Shown: piece after piece, positions 1-9,520 of the stretch
Numbering within the stretch: position 1 is the stretch's first letter
Layout: each line of letters begins with the position of its first letter
From: Acidobacteriaceae bacterium
GTDB taxonomy: Bacteria; Acidobacteriota; Terriglobia; Terriglobales; Acidobacteriaceae
Direction of reading: 5' to 3'
DNA: 64,000 bases
NCBI GenBank assembly: GCA_003156805.1
Contig: PMHV01000059.1
Coordinates: 212,215-276,214 of the forward strand
The notes under the pieces: generated by a model
The model's database searches: none
Told to the model about the DNA's origin: nothing
The model's input: the letters and a program-made list of their open reading frames with translations, nothing else
Translations under genes and position numbers: made by a program

Positions 1-837
1 GTGGAAGCGCCGCCGCGGGCGCAATACGTTCGCGTGATTCTTACCGAGCTGAACCGGCTCACTAGCCATCAGCTTTGGCTGGGCACGCACGCGCTCGATA
101 TCGGCGCCATCACGCCGCTCTTCTATACGTTCCGCGACCGCGAAGAAATTCTCAAGATTTTCGAGAAATATTGCGGCGCGCGCCTCACCACGCACGCCTT
201 TCGCATCGGCGGCCTGCAGTACGAAACCTATAGCGGCTTCGAGCAAGAAGTTAAGAATTTTCTCAATTTCTTTCGCCCCAAGATCGACGAATACGAAGAA
301 CTGCTCACCACCAATCGCATCTGGGTGGAACGCACCAAGAAAGTTGGCGTGATTTCCGGCGCAGACTGCATCGCACTGGGCGTGACCGGGCCCGTGCTTC
401 GCGCCAGCGGCGTGAAGTGGGACCTGCGCAAGGCCCAGCCCTATTCGGTTTACAGCAAGTTCGATTTCGAGATCCCCACTGGGCAAAACGGCGATACCTA
501 TGACCGGTACCTGGTGCGCATGGCGGAAATGAGGCAGTCGGTGCGGATCATTGAGCAGGCGGTCGAGGCAATCCCCGAAGGCCCGATCATGGCGAAGGTT
601 CCCAAGGTGATAAAGCCGCCGGTGGGCGAGATTTATCATTCCATCGAAGCTCCCAAGGGTGAGCTGGGATATTTCATCGTCAGCGATGGTTCCACGCAGC
701 CGTACCGTGTGCGCGTGCGCCCCCCTTCGTTTGTGAATTTGCAGGCGCTGGATGTGATGTGTCGTGGCGCGATGGTTGCCGACGTAGTTGCCGTGATCGG
801 CACACTCGACATTGTTCTCGGCGAGGTGGACCGCTGA
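1..837 (+). CDS. nuoD: NADH-quinone oxidoreductase subunit D, C-terminal part (cut by window edge)
   Basis: Peripheral-arm subunit of respiratory complex I, the 49-kDa-type subunit that helps form the quinone site. The visible 278 residues are the C-terminal two thirds of the family; the 5' end lies outside the window. Recognisable family blocks are [15 protein letters not shown] (about 160-174) and the typical C-terminus ending DIVLGEVDR. Its TGA stop overlaps the ATG of nuoH (TGATG), so the two are translationally coupled in one operon. Confidence 0.95.
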   Translation: MEAPPRAQYVRVILTELNRLTSHQLWLGTHALDIGAITPLFYTFRDREEILKIFEKYCGARLTTHAFRIGGLQYETYSGFEQEVKNFLNFFRPKIDEYEELLTTNRIWVERTKKVGVISGADCIALGVTGPVLRASGVKWDLRKAQPYSVYSKFDFEIPTGQNGDTYDRYLVRMAEMRQSVRIIEQAVEAIPEGPIMAKVPKVIKPPVGEIYHSIEAPKGELGYFIVSDGSTQPYRVRVRPPSFVNLQALDVMCRGAMVADVVAVIGTLDIVLGEVDR

Positions 838-2114
838 TGGGCCAAATCATCGAGTACATCAAGTCTTACCTCGATAGCAACCAGACGCCCGGGGCGGCGG
901 GCAACATGTTTTGGGCGTTTGTTTACATCGTGCTGGTTTTTCTCGGGCTCTCCGTCGCCGTGATCGCAATGAATTGGCTGGAGCGCAAGATTCTTGCGCA
1001 CATGCAGGTCCGGCTCGGCCCGATGCGCGTGGGACCGCACGGTTTGTTGCAGCCGATTGCCGACGCCATCAAGCTGCTGCTCAAAGAAGACATCATGCCG
1101 GCTGAGGCCGACCCGCTGGTCTTCTGGATGGCGCCGCTGCTGGTTGTGCTCGCCGCTTTCACGGTGTTCGTGGTGGTTCCGTTCGGCCCTACGCACGCCA
1201 TCACTGACATGAACATCGGAATTCTCTTCATGCTCGGAGTGTCGTCGTTGAGCGTGCTCGGCGTTGTGATGGCGGGTTGGGCATCGAATTCGCACTATCC
1301 TTTGATCGGCGCGCTGCGGTCGAGCGCGCAGATGGTCTCGTATGAAGTCGCGATGGGGTTAGCCGTGGTTTCCGCCATCCTGATGACCAGCCTGAACGCG
1401 GAAGGCACGGGAACACTGAGCATGATCGGCATTGTGCAGGCACAGCAAGCGCAGGGGGAATGGTTCATCTTCAAGTTTTTTCCGCTGGGGCTGATCGCGT
1501 TCTTCATCTTTGCCGTCGCTATGGTCGCAGAAACCAATCGCGCGCCGTTCGATCTGCCCGAGGCTGAATCCGAACTGACCGCCGGCTTCCACACCGAGTA
1601 CAGCGGCTTCCGCTGGTCGTTGTTTTTTCTGGCGGAGTATTCGGCGATGATCGCCGTCTCTTCCATCGCAGTCACGCTGTGGCTTGGCGGCTGGCTGCGG
1701 CCGTTTTCGACCTGGCTGAGCGGCTCAACCTGGGATCTGTTTTTTTCGCTATTTCCTGGAATTACATTTCTCTTTCTTGCGGGCATGTGTTTCTACAGCA
1801 CGGCCCACATGCCGAAACATCCGTATTTTCGAATTCAGACCGTGGGTCTCGCCGGCTTCGGGGCGGTATTGGGTCTGATCGGCTTGCTTCTCTTCTTCCC
1901 GCTCGTGCGCGACCGAGTGGGAGACATTTACTGGTTCTCGGTGAAAGTTGCCGGGTTTATGTACCTCTATATCTGGTATCGTGGCACGTTCCCGCGTTAT
2001 CGTTTTGACCAGCTCATGAAAGTAGGATGGAAAATCCTTCTGCCCATGGGCTTGGGCGTTCTGATACTGACGGCTAGCGTAGCGCTGCTTCAACAAAAGA
2101 TATGGCACCCGTAG
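837..2114 (+). CDS. nuoH: NADH-quinone oxidoreductase subunit H
   Basis: Membrane subunit of complex I linking the peripheral arm to the proton-pumping arm and lining the quinone channel. 425 residues with many hydrophobic helices. Family blocks seen: ERKILAHMQVRLGPMRVGP near residue 45, the loop NRAPFDLPEAESELTAGFHT, and EYSGFRWSLFFLAEY. The frame stays open upstream to 759, but the ATG at 837, overlapping the nuoD stop, gives the normal N-terminus. The end overlaps the next gene, nuoJ, by 13 bases; nuoI, which usually lies between H and J, is absent. Confidence 0.97.
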   Translation: MGQIIEYIKSYLDSNQTPGAAGNMFWAFVYIVLVFLGLSVAVIAMNWLERKILAHMQVRLGPMRVGPHGLLQPIADAIKLLLKEDIMPAEADPLVFWMAPLLVVLAAFTVFVVVPFGPTHAITDMNIGILFMLGVSSLSVLGVVMAGWASNSHYPLIGALRSSAQMVSYEVAMGLAVVSAILMTSLNAEGTGTLSMIGIVQAQQAQGEWFIFKFFPLGLIAFFIFAVAMVAETNRAPFDLPEAESELTAGFHTEYSGFRWSLFFLAEYSAMIAVSSIAVTLWLGGWLRPFSTWLSGSTWDLFFSLFPGITFLFLAGMCFYSTAHMPKHPYFRIQTVGLAGFGAVLGLIGLLLFFPLVRDRVGDIYWFSVKVAGFMYLYIWYRGTFPRYRFDQLMKVGWKILLPMGLGVLILTASVALLQQKIWHP

Positions 2115-2611
2115 CCACACCATTTTTCTTTTATCTGCTCGCCGGGATCATGGTCGTCGGCGGCATCCTGGTGATCACGCAGAGGAATGCGGTTCATTCT
2201 GCGCTGGCGTTGATTCTCACGCTGCTGGCGCAAGCCGCGATTTACCTGATGCTCTACGCTCCATTTGTCGCCGGCGTGCAAATTATTCTTTATGCCGGCG
2301 GCATCATGGTGCTGTTTCTCTTTGTGATCATGCTGGTCTCGATTGAGCGCACCGAGAAAGAGCGCCAATTCAATAAGCAGTGGCTGGTCGGGATCGTAGC
2401 TGCCGGGGCGCTGGGCGGCTTGTTCATCGCGGTCTACGCGAAAGGGCAGGTGATTTTTCCTGACCGCGCCTTGCCTATTGCGGAAGCACAGAACACGCAA
2501 ATAGTTGGCACGCTGCTGTATGGGCAGTACATGTTCGCCTTCGAGATCGCCTCGCTGCTGCTGCTGGTGGCGATTATCGGAGCGGTGGTAATGGCGAAGA
2601 AGAGAATTTAG
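2102..2611 (+). CDS. nuoJ: NADH-quinone oxidoreductase subunit J
   Basis: Small membrane subunit of complex I. 169 residues with five hydrophobic segments. The conserved block YAPFVAGVQIILYAGGIMVLF (residues about 53-73) matches the helix that carries the pi-bulge in NuoJ. It starts inside the last codons of nuoH (13-base overlap), which indicates coupled translation. The 73 bases to nuoK carry degenerate heptamer repeats. Confidence 0.95.
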   Translation: MAPVATPFFFYLLAGIMVVGGILVITQRNAVHSALALILTLLAQAAIYLMLYAPFVAGVQIILYAGGIMVLFLFVIMLVSIERTEKERQFNKQWLVGIVAAGALGGLFIAVYAKGQVIFPDRALPIAEAQNTQIVGTLLYGQYMFAFEIASLLLLVAIIGAVVMAKKRI

Positions 2612-2614
2612 TTG

Positions 2615-2640
2615 CGAGTACCGAGTACCCAGCACCGAGG
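2615..2640. repeat. Short heptamer repeat between nuoJ and nuoK
   Basis: Two exact CGAGTAC units (2615-2621, 2622-2628), then a degenerate CCAGCAC (2629-2635) and a partial CGAGG. The run begins just after the nuoJ stop. It is one of several short tandem duplications in gene gaps of this window. Confidence 0.6.
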
Positions 2641-2684
2641 ACGAAGAGCTAGAAGCTTAAGAGTTAGCGGCGGGAAGCTGATTT

Positions 2685-3002
2685 ATGGAAGCCATGTTCC
2701 ACATCACGACCCTGCACTATCTGGTACTGGGCGCAGTGTTGTTCCTGCTGGGCGTGATCGGTGTGCTCACGCGCCGCAACGTGGTCATCGTTCTGATGTC
2801 GATTGAGCTGATCCTGAATGCCGTGAATCTGAATCTGGTTGCGTTCTCCCGCTTCTGGGGAAGCGTCCACGGTCAGGTGTTTGCGATTTTCATCATTACC
2901 GATGCTGCGGCGGAAGCCGCCGTCGGCCTCGGCATCCTGATCGCCTTCTTCCGCAACAAGGAGACGATCAACGTCGACGAGGTGAATTTGCTGAAGTGGT
3001 AG
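2685..3002 (+). CDS. nuoK: NADH-quinone oxidoreductase subunit K
   Basis: Membrane subunit of complex I with three transmembrane helices; 105 residues, the usual size. Typical features are the start [22 protein letters not shown], the block [21 protein letters not shown] with the membrane glutamates of helix 2, and [14 protein letters not shown] in helix 3. An in-frame second ATG at 2694 would give a 102-residue protein and is an equally good start. It is separated from nuoL by a palindromic repeat. Confidence 0.95.
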   Translation: MEAMFHITTLHYLVLGAVLFLLGVIGVLTRRNVVIVLMSIELILNAVNLNLVAFSRFWGSVHGQVFAIFIITDAAAEAAVGLGILIAFFRNKETINVDEVNLLKW

Positions 3003-3020
3003 AAAGGCAGTATCAAATGA

Positions 3021-3107
3021 TTTGTCATTCTGAGCGAAGCGAAGAACCTATGCACTTTGCTGGCAACGAGAGAACGCATGGATCCTTCGCTTTGCTCAGG
3101 ATGACAA
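3021..3107. repeat. Palindromic REP-like element (TGTCATTCTGAGC family) between nuoK and nuoL
   Basis: The left arm TTGTCATTCTGAGCGAAGCG begins at 3022. The right arm, about 3085-3107, is its near-perfect reverse complement ending in CTCAGGATGACAA. The spacer is about 40 bases. The same core (TGTCATCCTGAGC / GCTCAGGATGACA) bounds the larger element at 61972-62320. Transcribed, it would form a long hairpin inside the nuo operon. Confidence 0.75.
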
Positions 3108-3138
3108 GGTCAGCGACCAACGGCTAACGACCAACGAC

Positions 3139-5364
3139 ATGCTCTTTCTCTCCCACATCTGGCTCATCCCGCTGCTGCCAGCCTTCGGTGCGACGGTCAT
3201 GTTTTTCTTCGGCCGCAAGTTGCAGAAGGCGACGGTGAGTGCGGTCTGCGTCGGCGCGATTGTTCTCGCTTTTCTCATCGCTTGCGGCGCGGTGTGGCAG
3301 TACACTGCGTGGTCTTCCACACCCGAGCATTTCCACCTGCCTTATCAGACGATTCTCTACACCTGGCTCGGCACCGACACCGGACATCTGAACTACGATA
3401 CTCAGAACGGACAGCCTGCTTCGTTCCAGGCCGACGTCGGCTTCCTGCTCGATCCGCTTTCCTGCATCTGGCTGCTGTTCGTCACCGGCGTCGGCATGTT
3501 GATTCACATTTACTCGACCGGCTACATGGCGCATGAAGGCGGCTACTACCGCTTCTTCGGATACCTCAACCTCTTCATGTTTTCCATGCTGACGCTCATT
3601 CTCGCCAACAACTACGTGCTCATGTTCGTGGGCTGGGAAGGCGTGGGCCTCTGCTCGTATCTCCTGATTGGGTTTTATTTTCATCGCAAATCGGCCAGCG
3701 ATGCGGCCAACAAGGCGTTTATCGTGAACCGCATCGGCGATGGCGGATTTCTGCTGGGGATGTTCACGATTGCCTGGTATCTGGGATCGTTGCGCTTTAC
3801 GGAAGTTACACACATTGCGCACAGCGGACGCTTTCAGATCGGCGATCCCGTCATTACTTTGGCCACGCTGTTGCTCTTCGTCGGAGCTTGCGGCAAGTCG
3901 GCCCAGCTTCCTCTCTATGTCTGGCTGCCCGACGCTATGGAAGGCCCCACGCCGGTCTCCGCGCTCATCCACGCCGCGACCATGGTCACGGCTGGCGTCT
4001 ATATGGTCGCGCGCTCCAACGCGCTCTTCGTGCTCGCACCAACGTCGATGAAGACCGTCGCCATCGTCGGCGCACTGACCGCCATTTTTGCCGCGTCCAT
4101 CGGCCTGGTGCAGAACGACATCAAACGCGTGCTGGCTTATTCCACCGTCTCGCAGCTCGGCTACATGTTCCTCGCGCTCGGCGTCGGAGCCTTCGCCGCA
4201 GGCGTCTTCCACGTTTTCACGCACGCGTTTTTTAAGGCGCTGCTGTTCCTCGGCGCTGGATCGGTGATTCACTCGATGAGCGGCGAACAGGACATGCGCA
4301 ACATGGGCGACTTGGGGCATCGCATTCCCACCACTCACCGCACCATGTTCATCGCGACGTTAGCCATTGCCGGAATCTTCCCGTTTGCCGGATTCTTCTC
4401 GAAAGACGCCATTCTCTGGGAAACCTGGTCGCGCGAAGGCGGAGCTTACCGCTTCCTCTGGTATGTCGGATACGCCACTGCCTTGATGACTGCGTTTTAC
4501 ATGTTCCGTCTGATGTACCTGACTTTCCACGGCCGACCGCGCATGAGCCACGAGGTAGAGCACCACATCCACGAATCGCCCGTGTCGATGACGGCGCCGC
4601 TGGTCGTGCTTGCGCTCTTCGCCATCGTGGCCGGATGGCTGGGCTGGCCGCACAGTCTCGGCGGTTCCGACCGCTTCACCAAATTCCTTGAACCCGTTTT
4701 CGCCGGCGAAGCTCAAGTGCTTCAGGAAGAAGGACGAGCCGGCCAACTGGCCGCTGGGGCGAAGGAAGAAGAACACAACAGCGGCACCGAGTGGTTGCTG
4801 ATGGGACTTTCTCTGGCTGCTGCCGGCGTGGGATGGGGTTTAGCCTGGAAGAACTATCGCCACGCCGACAAGGGTTACACCGAGCCCATCGCCGTCGCGG
4901 CTCCTTCCGTCTACAACACGCTGCTCCACAAATATTACGTCGACGAAGGCTACGACTACGTTTTCACCGGACGGCGCAAACTCGGAGGCGTCAGGCTGGG
5001 CGTGATGGGATTGGGCGAAGCCTCTTCATGGTTTGACTCGCATGTGATTGACGGCGTGGTCAACGCCGCCGGTTGGACCACGCGTCTCACGGGCACAATT
5101 TCCAGTTGGTGGGACAAGTGGGTCATCGACGGCATCGGCGTAAACGGCCCAGCTATCTTGGCGCGCCTGTTGTCGTATCCCGCGCGCTTCTTCGAATGGG
5201 GCCTGGTGCAATGGTATGCGCTGGTGATGACGATTGGGCTCGCCTACTTCGTTTGCGTGCAACTGGGATACTCGCGTCAATTTTGGATTGCGGTCGCAGG
5301 TTTGCTCCTCTTGACGGCGGCTTACTTTTTGTCGAGGTATCTTCGACGGCGTTTTGCGACTTAG
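3139..5364 (+). CDS. nuoL: NADH-quinone oxidoreductase subunit L
   Basis: Large antiporter-like, proton-pumping subunit at the end of the complex I membrane arm. 741 residues. Family landmarks: GWEGVGLCSYLLIG (Glu at about 167), a lysine in CGKSAQLPLYVWLPDAMEGP (about 251-270), ALIHAATMVTAGVYMV (275-290), and the long C-terminal part forming the lateral helix and last helix. The ATG at 3139 has no clear ribosome-binding site because a repeat lies directly upstream, so its translation may be weaker than its neighbours' or depend on read-through. Confidence 0.97.
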   Translation: MLFLSHIWLIPLLPAFGATVMFFFGRKLQKATVSAVCVGAIVLAFLIACGAVWQYTAWSSTPEHFHLPYQTILYTWLGTDTGHLNYDTQNGQPASFQADVGFLLDPLSCIWLLFVTGVGMLIHIYSTGYMAHEGGYYRFFGYLNLFMFSMLTLILANNYVLMFVGWEGVGLCSYLLIGFYFHRKSASDAANKAFIVNRIGDGGFLLGMFTIAWYLGSLRFTEVTHIAHSGRFQIGDPVITLATLLLFVGACGKSAQLPLYVWLPDAMEGPTPVSALIHAATMVTAGVYMVARSNALFVLAPTSMKTVAIVGALTAIFAASIGLVQNDIKRVLAYSTVSQLGYMFLALGVGAFAAGVFHVFTHAFFKALLFLGAGSVIHSMSGEQDMRNMGDLGHRIPTTHRTMFIATLAIAGIFPFAGFFSKDAILWETWSREGGAYRFLWYVGYATALMTAFYMFRLMYLTFHGRPRMSHEVEHHIHESPVSMTAPLVVLALFAIVAGWLGWPHSLGGSDRFTKFLEPVFAGEAQVLQEEGRAGQLAAGAKEEEHNSGTEWLLMGLSLAAAGVGWGLAWKNYRHADKGYTEPIAVAAPSVYNTLLHKYYVDEGYDYVFTGRRKLGGVRLGVMGLGEASSWFDSHVIDGVVNAAGWTTRLTGTISSWWDKWVIDGIGVNGPAILARLLSYPARFFEWGLVQWYALVMTIGLAYFVCVQLGYSRQFWIAVAGLLLLTAAYFLSRYLRRRFAT

Positions 5365-5387
5365 TGTTTCGCAAAGTGAACTGATAT

Positions 5388-7079
5388 ATGCAACCTCACA
5401 TCCTATCCATCATTCTCTTCACGCCGCTGCTGGGCGCGCTGCTGCTTCTGTTTGTGCCCAAGGAGAACAAGGACGCCATCCGCTGGATCGCGAATCTGTT
5501 TTCACTCGGCGGCTTCCTGATCTCGCTGCCGCTGGTGCCCTGGTTCTGGGCGCAGCGCTTCGAGCCCGGCTTCAAGTTCATTGAAGGCACGCCCAACAAC
5601 TGGATTCCCTCCATTGGCGCGGGTTACGTGATTGGCATCGACGGCATTTCGTTTCTGCTCATCATGCTGACCACGCTCCTGGGTTGGATTTCAATTCTCT
5701 CGTCATGGAGTGCGATCGAAAACCGCGTCAAGGAATACTACATTTGGTTTTTGATCTTGCAGACCGGCATGCTCGGCGTCTTCATGGCGCTGGATTTCTT
5801 CCTCTTCTTCGTCTTCTGGGAAGCGATGCTTGTGCCCATGTACCTGCTGATCGGCATCTGGGGCGGCCCGCGCAAGCTCTACGCCGCCATCAAGTTCTTT
5901 CTCTACACGCTGGCCGGTTCGGTGCTGATGCTGCTCGGCATTCTGTTCCTCTACTTCCACCATCACGCGGTCACCGGCGTCTTCACTTTCAGCCTGACCT
6001 CGCTCTATGAAACTGCGCCGCGCATTTATTCCGACTACGGTCCCTACGCCGCAACGCTGCTTTTTCTTTCTTTCTTCTTCGCCTTCGCCATCAAGGTTCC
6101 GATGTTCCCCTTTCATACCTGGCTTCCGGATGCCCACGTGGAAGCGCCCACAGCTGGTTCGGTCATCCTGGCCGGCGTTCTGCTGAAGATGGGAACCTAC
6201 GGTTTCATCCGCTTTTCGCTGCCGTTCTTTCCCGACGTGCTCACTCACGGCAAAGTCCGCTACTGGATGATGGTTCTTTCCGTGGTTGCCATCATTTATG
6301 GCGCGCTGGTTTCTCTGATGCAGAAGGACATGAAGAAGCTGGTGGCGTATTCCTCGGTGAGCCATCTCGGCTTCTGCACGCTGGGAATCTTCGCGCTCAC
6401 GCCGCTGGGGCTGAGCGGATCGGTGCTGCAGCAAATCAATCATGGCATCTCGACCGGGGCGCTCTTCTTGATCGTCGGCATTCTCTATGAGCGCCGCCAC
6501 ACTCGCGAAATCGCCGAATATGGCGGGATTTCGAATGTGATGCCCGTCTACGCCACCATCGCGATGATCATGTTTCTTTCGTCGATGGGATTGCCGCTGC
6601 TGAACGGATTCGTCGGCGAATTCACCATTCTGCAGGGCACCTTCATGGAAAAAGAAATCGCCGGGCACTCCGGGTTCTTCTGGACGGCGTGGGCGGTGCC
6701 GGGTGTGATTCTCGCGGCCGCGTATCTATTGTGGCTCTATCAGCGCGTCTTTTTCGGGACGGTGACGAATCCGAAGAACGAAAAACTGCATGACCTGACG
6801 CCGCGCGAACTTGCCACATTTACACCGCTGATCATTATGGCTTTGTGGATCGGCCTCTACCCCAAGCCGTTTTTCCAGATTCTCGAACAGCCGGTGAACA
6901 ACTTGGTTGCGTCGATGCACCATAACTCGACGCAATCGGAAGCCGTGGCGAATGCGGACACTCACACACAATCATCCACGGCATCGGCCACGACAGCCCT
7001 AGCCGCAACGACGGCTGCCGCAACTCCATCTGCCGCGGCTACGGTTCGCTCGCCGAAGGAAATGAAAGGGAAGAACTAG
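5388..7079 (+). CDS. nuoM: NADH-quinone oxidoreductase subunit M
   Basis: Antiporter-like pumping subunit of complex I, 563 residues. Landmarks: FWEAMLVPMYLLIGIWGG (membrane Glu), KVPMFPFHTWLPDAHVEAPT and SVILAGVLLKMGTYGF. The last ~60 residues are an unusual Ala/Thr/Ser-rich tail after the final helix, not part of the family core. Its TAG stop shares a base with the GTG start of nuoN. Confidence 0.97.
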   Translation: MQPHILSIILFTPLLGALLLLFVPKENKDAIRWIANLFSLGGFLISLPLVPWFWAQRFEPGFKFIEGTPNNWIPSIGAGYVIGIDGISFLLIMLTTLLGWISILSSWSAIENRVKEYYIWFLILQTGMLGVFMALDFFLFFVFWEAMLVPMYLLIGIWGGPRKLYAAIKFFLYTLAGSVLMLLGILFLYFHHHAVTGVFTFSLTSLYETAPRIYSDYGPYAATLLFLSFFFAFAIKVPMFPFHTWLPDAHVEAPTAGSVILAGVLLKMGTYGFIRFSLPFFPDVLTHGKVRYWMMVLSVVAIIYGALVSLMQKDMKKLVAYSSVSHLGFCTLGIFALTPLGLSGSVLQQINHGISTGALFLIVGILYERRHTREIAEYGGISNVMPVYATIAMIMFLSSMGLPLLNGFVGEFTILQGTFMEKEIAGHSGFFWTAWAVPGVILAAAYLLWLYQRVFFGTVTNPKNEKLHDLTPRELATFTPLIIMALWIGLYPKPFFQILEQPVNNLVASMHHNSTQSEAVANADTHTQSSTASATTALAATTAAATPSAAATVRSPKEMKGKN

Positions 7080-8602
7080 TGGGCGCGCTCCCATTCACGG
7101 GGACAGACTACTTGCTGGCTCTGCCCATCACTCTGCTCACGCTGTTTGCGCTGGGGATTTTGCTAATCGATCTCATGCTGCCCGCCGAAACCAAGTGGGC
7201 CAATGCGGTCACTGCATTTATCGGCGTGATGTTCGCCACCGCAGGTGTGGTGAAGATTCAGCTCTTTGTGCAAGCCAACCACCTCCCTCCGGGAAGAGGA
7301 TGGCCCGGCTTCATGGGAATAATGTTCGTAGACCGCTTCGCGCTCTACTTCTTCTATCTGTTTCTCGCGGCCACAGCCATCACCATCCTCATGTCGGAGC
7401 GCTACATGGAGATCGAGCGCGAGCATCACGGCGAGTATTACGCTCTGATGCTGCTTTCGGTGGCCGGCATGATGTGTATGGCCGCCGGTTACAATATCGT
7501 GCTCATCTTCATCGGCCTGGAGTTGATGGCGATTTCCACCTACGTTCTCGTAGGATTCCTGCGCCGCGACCGCCGTTCCAACGAAGCTGCGTTGAAATAT
7601 TTCCTGCTGGGCGCGTTTTCGTCCGGCATTTTTGCCTACGGGTTGTCGCTGCTGTACGGTCTTTCCGGAAGCACGCAACTGGACGTGATCGCCCGGACCC
7701 TCGCCAGGAATCCGCGCGACCCTATCGCCATCGTCGCCCTGCTCACGACAATGACGGGGCTGCTGTTCAAGATTGCCGCGGTTCCATTCCACCAATGGGC
7801 GCCGGACGCCTATGAAGGCGCACCCACCAGTATCACGGGATTCATGTCGGTCGCGGTGAAAGCCGCAGGATGGGCGATGCTCTTGCGCATTCTGCTGTGG
7901 GGACTACTTCCCATGCGTGCCATCTGGGTTCCATTCCTCGTATTCGTCTCCATCGCGACCATGACCGGGGCCAACCTCGCCGCGCTCACCCAGACCAACA
8001 CCAAGCGCCTGCTGGCCTACTCTTCCATTGCTCATGTCGGCTACATGTTGCTTGGCCTCGTCGCCGGAACCCTCACCGAGCTGAGTACAGACGGCATCAA
8101 GGGCATTCTGGTTTATCTGCTGGTTTATACCTTCATGAACCTGGGAGCGTTTGGCGTGATCGCTTCGCTACGCCATCGTAACGTGATCGGCGACGAACTC
8201 GACGACCTGAACGGGCTTTACTCGCGCGCTCCGGTCGAAGCCGTGCTCATGCTGATCTTCATGCTATCGCTGGCCGGAATTCCGCCGCTGGCGGGCTTCT
8301 GGGGCAAATACTTCATCTTCCTCAGTCTGATCGAATCCGGCCACTACGCGCTGGCGTCGCTGGCCGTGCTGTATTCGGTGTTCGGCCTCTACTACTATCT
8401 GAAGATCGCCAATGCGATGTTCATGCGCCAACCGGAGGCCGGCGAAGAGAAGCTGCCCGTAAGTCTGGGAATGCGCACGGCGCTCGGCATCACCGCGCTG
8501 GCCACGGTTGTGATCGGCATTCTGCCCGAGCATTTCATCCACCTGGTGAACTGGTCGCTGGGACTGGCGCAAAATCCGTTCGTGGCGCGGCTGGGGCGCT
8601 GA
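7079..8602 (+). CDS. nuoN: NADH-quinone oxidoreductase subunit N
   Basis: Third antiporter-like subunit of complex I, 507 residues. Landmarks: GLELMAISTYVLVGFLRRD (membrane Glu), FKIAAVPFHQWAPDAYEGAP and VAVKAAGWAMLLR. The start is GTG at 7079, overlapping the nuoM stop by one base. It is the last gene of the operon; the next gene on the strand begins about 150 bases later. Confidence 0.97.
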   Translation: MGALPFTGTDYLLALPITLLTLFALGILLIDLMLPAETKWANAVTAFIGVMFATAGVVKIQLFVQANHLPPGRGWPGFMGIMFVDRFALYFFYLFLAATAITILMSERYMEIEREHHGEYYALMLLSVAGMMCMAAGYNIVLIFIGLELMAISTYVLVGFLRRDRRSNEAALKYFLLGAFSSGIFAYGLSLLYGLSGSTQLDVIARTLARNPRDPIAIVALLTTMTGLLFKIAAVPFHQWAPDAYEGAPTSITGFMSVAVKAAGWAMLLRILLWGLLPMRAIWVPFLVFVSIATMTGANLAALTQTNTKRLLAYSSIAHVGYMLLGLVAGTLTELSTDGIKGILVYLLVYTFMNLGAFGVIASLRHRNVIGDELDDLNGLYSRAPVEAVLMLIFMLSLAGIPPLAGFWGKYFIFLSLIESGHYALASLAVLYSVFGLYYYLKIANAMFMRQPEAGEEKLPVSLGMRTALGITALATVVIGILPEHFIHLVNWSLGLAQNPFVARLGR

Positions 8603-8757
8603 GGCGTTGAGATTAGCCCCTGGCCTCGCCGGCGGCCCGATCACAGAAACCACCATGCCCATTTAGGAACCCCGCCCCGGAAGCAATCTTGACGAAAACA
8701 GGTTCTAGGCGTCTAAACTAAATTAGCGTTTGGGCAGGCATCGCGAGGGCTAATCCA

Positions 8758-9459
8758 ATCTTTACGGAACCACGCACGGACGGAAAGCAAAACCAGCGCC
8801 GGACGGTGGCGGTGTCGGTAGTGCTGCACGCGGCGCTGCTGGCGCTTCTCTTGCGTCCGCCTGATCCCCGGTTGCTGACGCCATACTCGGTGGCCCTGGG
8901 GCGAAACGGGAAATCCGTGACGCGGCTCTACTGGCCCAGCCATGTCCCCGACGACAGCACCGGCAGTTCGCCCGATAACGCAACGCAGCGCTACCGCCGC
9001 CAAAGGCTGGCGCATGAGCGGCTGGTCTGGAAGCGGACTTCGCAACTGGCAAAGCTGACTCCGCCGCTTCCGCTGGCGCCGACCGACAGCGACGACAATT
9101 CAAAAGCATCGACAATTTCGAATCTGGGCCATGGCGCTCCGGCTGGACTTCCCTACGGCACTCTGGCGGGAGGTCCGGCCTACGGAGACGAGATTCGACC
9201 GGCCCTGCCGCTCAGCACTTCCGATCCGGTTGCCTTTCCCTGGGAAATGCCGCAATCCGAGGGAAATGTGGTGGTTGAGATCACGATCGACGAACGCGGC
9301 GAAATCGTGAACAAAGTGGTGCTGCAGAGTATGGGGTCCGCGCTGGACACTAAAGTTTTGGCGGCGTTAGACAACTGGCACTTTCATCCGGCCACGCGCA
9401 ACGGCGCGGCGATTCCCTCCAAGCAGGATGCAATCTTTCACTTCCGTGCGCGCGGTTAA
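8758..9459 (+). CDS. TonB C-terminal-domain protein, start codon uncertain (ATC 8758 or GTG 8806)
   Basis: Probable inner-membrane-anchored periplasmic protein of the TonB type. The first hydrophobic stretch is AVSVVLHAALLALLL; the middle is Pro/Ser/Asp-rich; the last ~75 residues look like a TonB C-terminal domain (VVVEITIDERGEIVNKVVL ... DNWHFHPATRNG). The first canonical start is GTG 8806, which puts residue 1 at the membrane helix. The frame is open back to 8722, and a charged stretch (EPRTDGKQNQRR), typical of a cytosolic TonB N-terminus, lies in front. GAGGG at 8745-8749 sits 8 bases before ATC 8758. I give the longer form (233 aa); from GTG it is 217 aa. Confidence 0.7.
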   Translation: MFTEPRTDGKQNQRRTVAVSVVLHAALLALLLRPPDPRLLTPYSVALGRNGKSVTRLYWPSHVPDDSTGSSPDNATQRYRRQRLAHERLVWKRTSQLAKLTPPLPLAPTDSDDNSKASTISNLGHGAPAGLPYGTLAGGPAYGDEIRPALPLSTSDPVAFPWEMPQSEGNVVVEITIDERGEIVNKVVLQSMGSALDTKVLAALDNWHFHPATRNGAAIPSKQDAIFHFRARG

Positions 9460-9520
9460 GAGTAACGACCAGCCTGCGCCGGCTCGCCTGCGCCTGTAAG
9501 GCTCGCCGCAGCCCTGCCGC

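Noticed and set aside
3124-4338. Long open frame on the minus strand opposite nuoL (404 codons)
   Set aside because: Lies fully inside the strongly conserved nuoL, has the Arg/His/Glu-rich make-up of an antisense shadow and no family motif.
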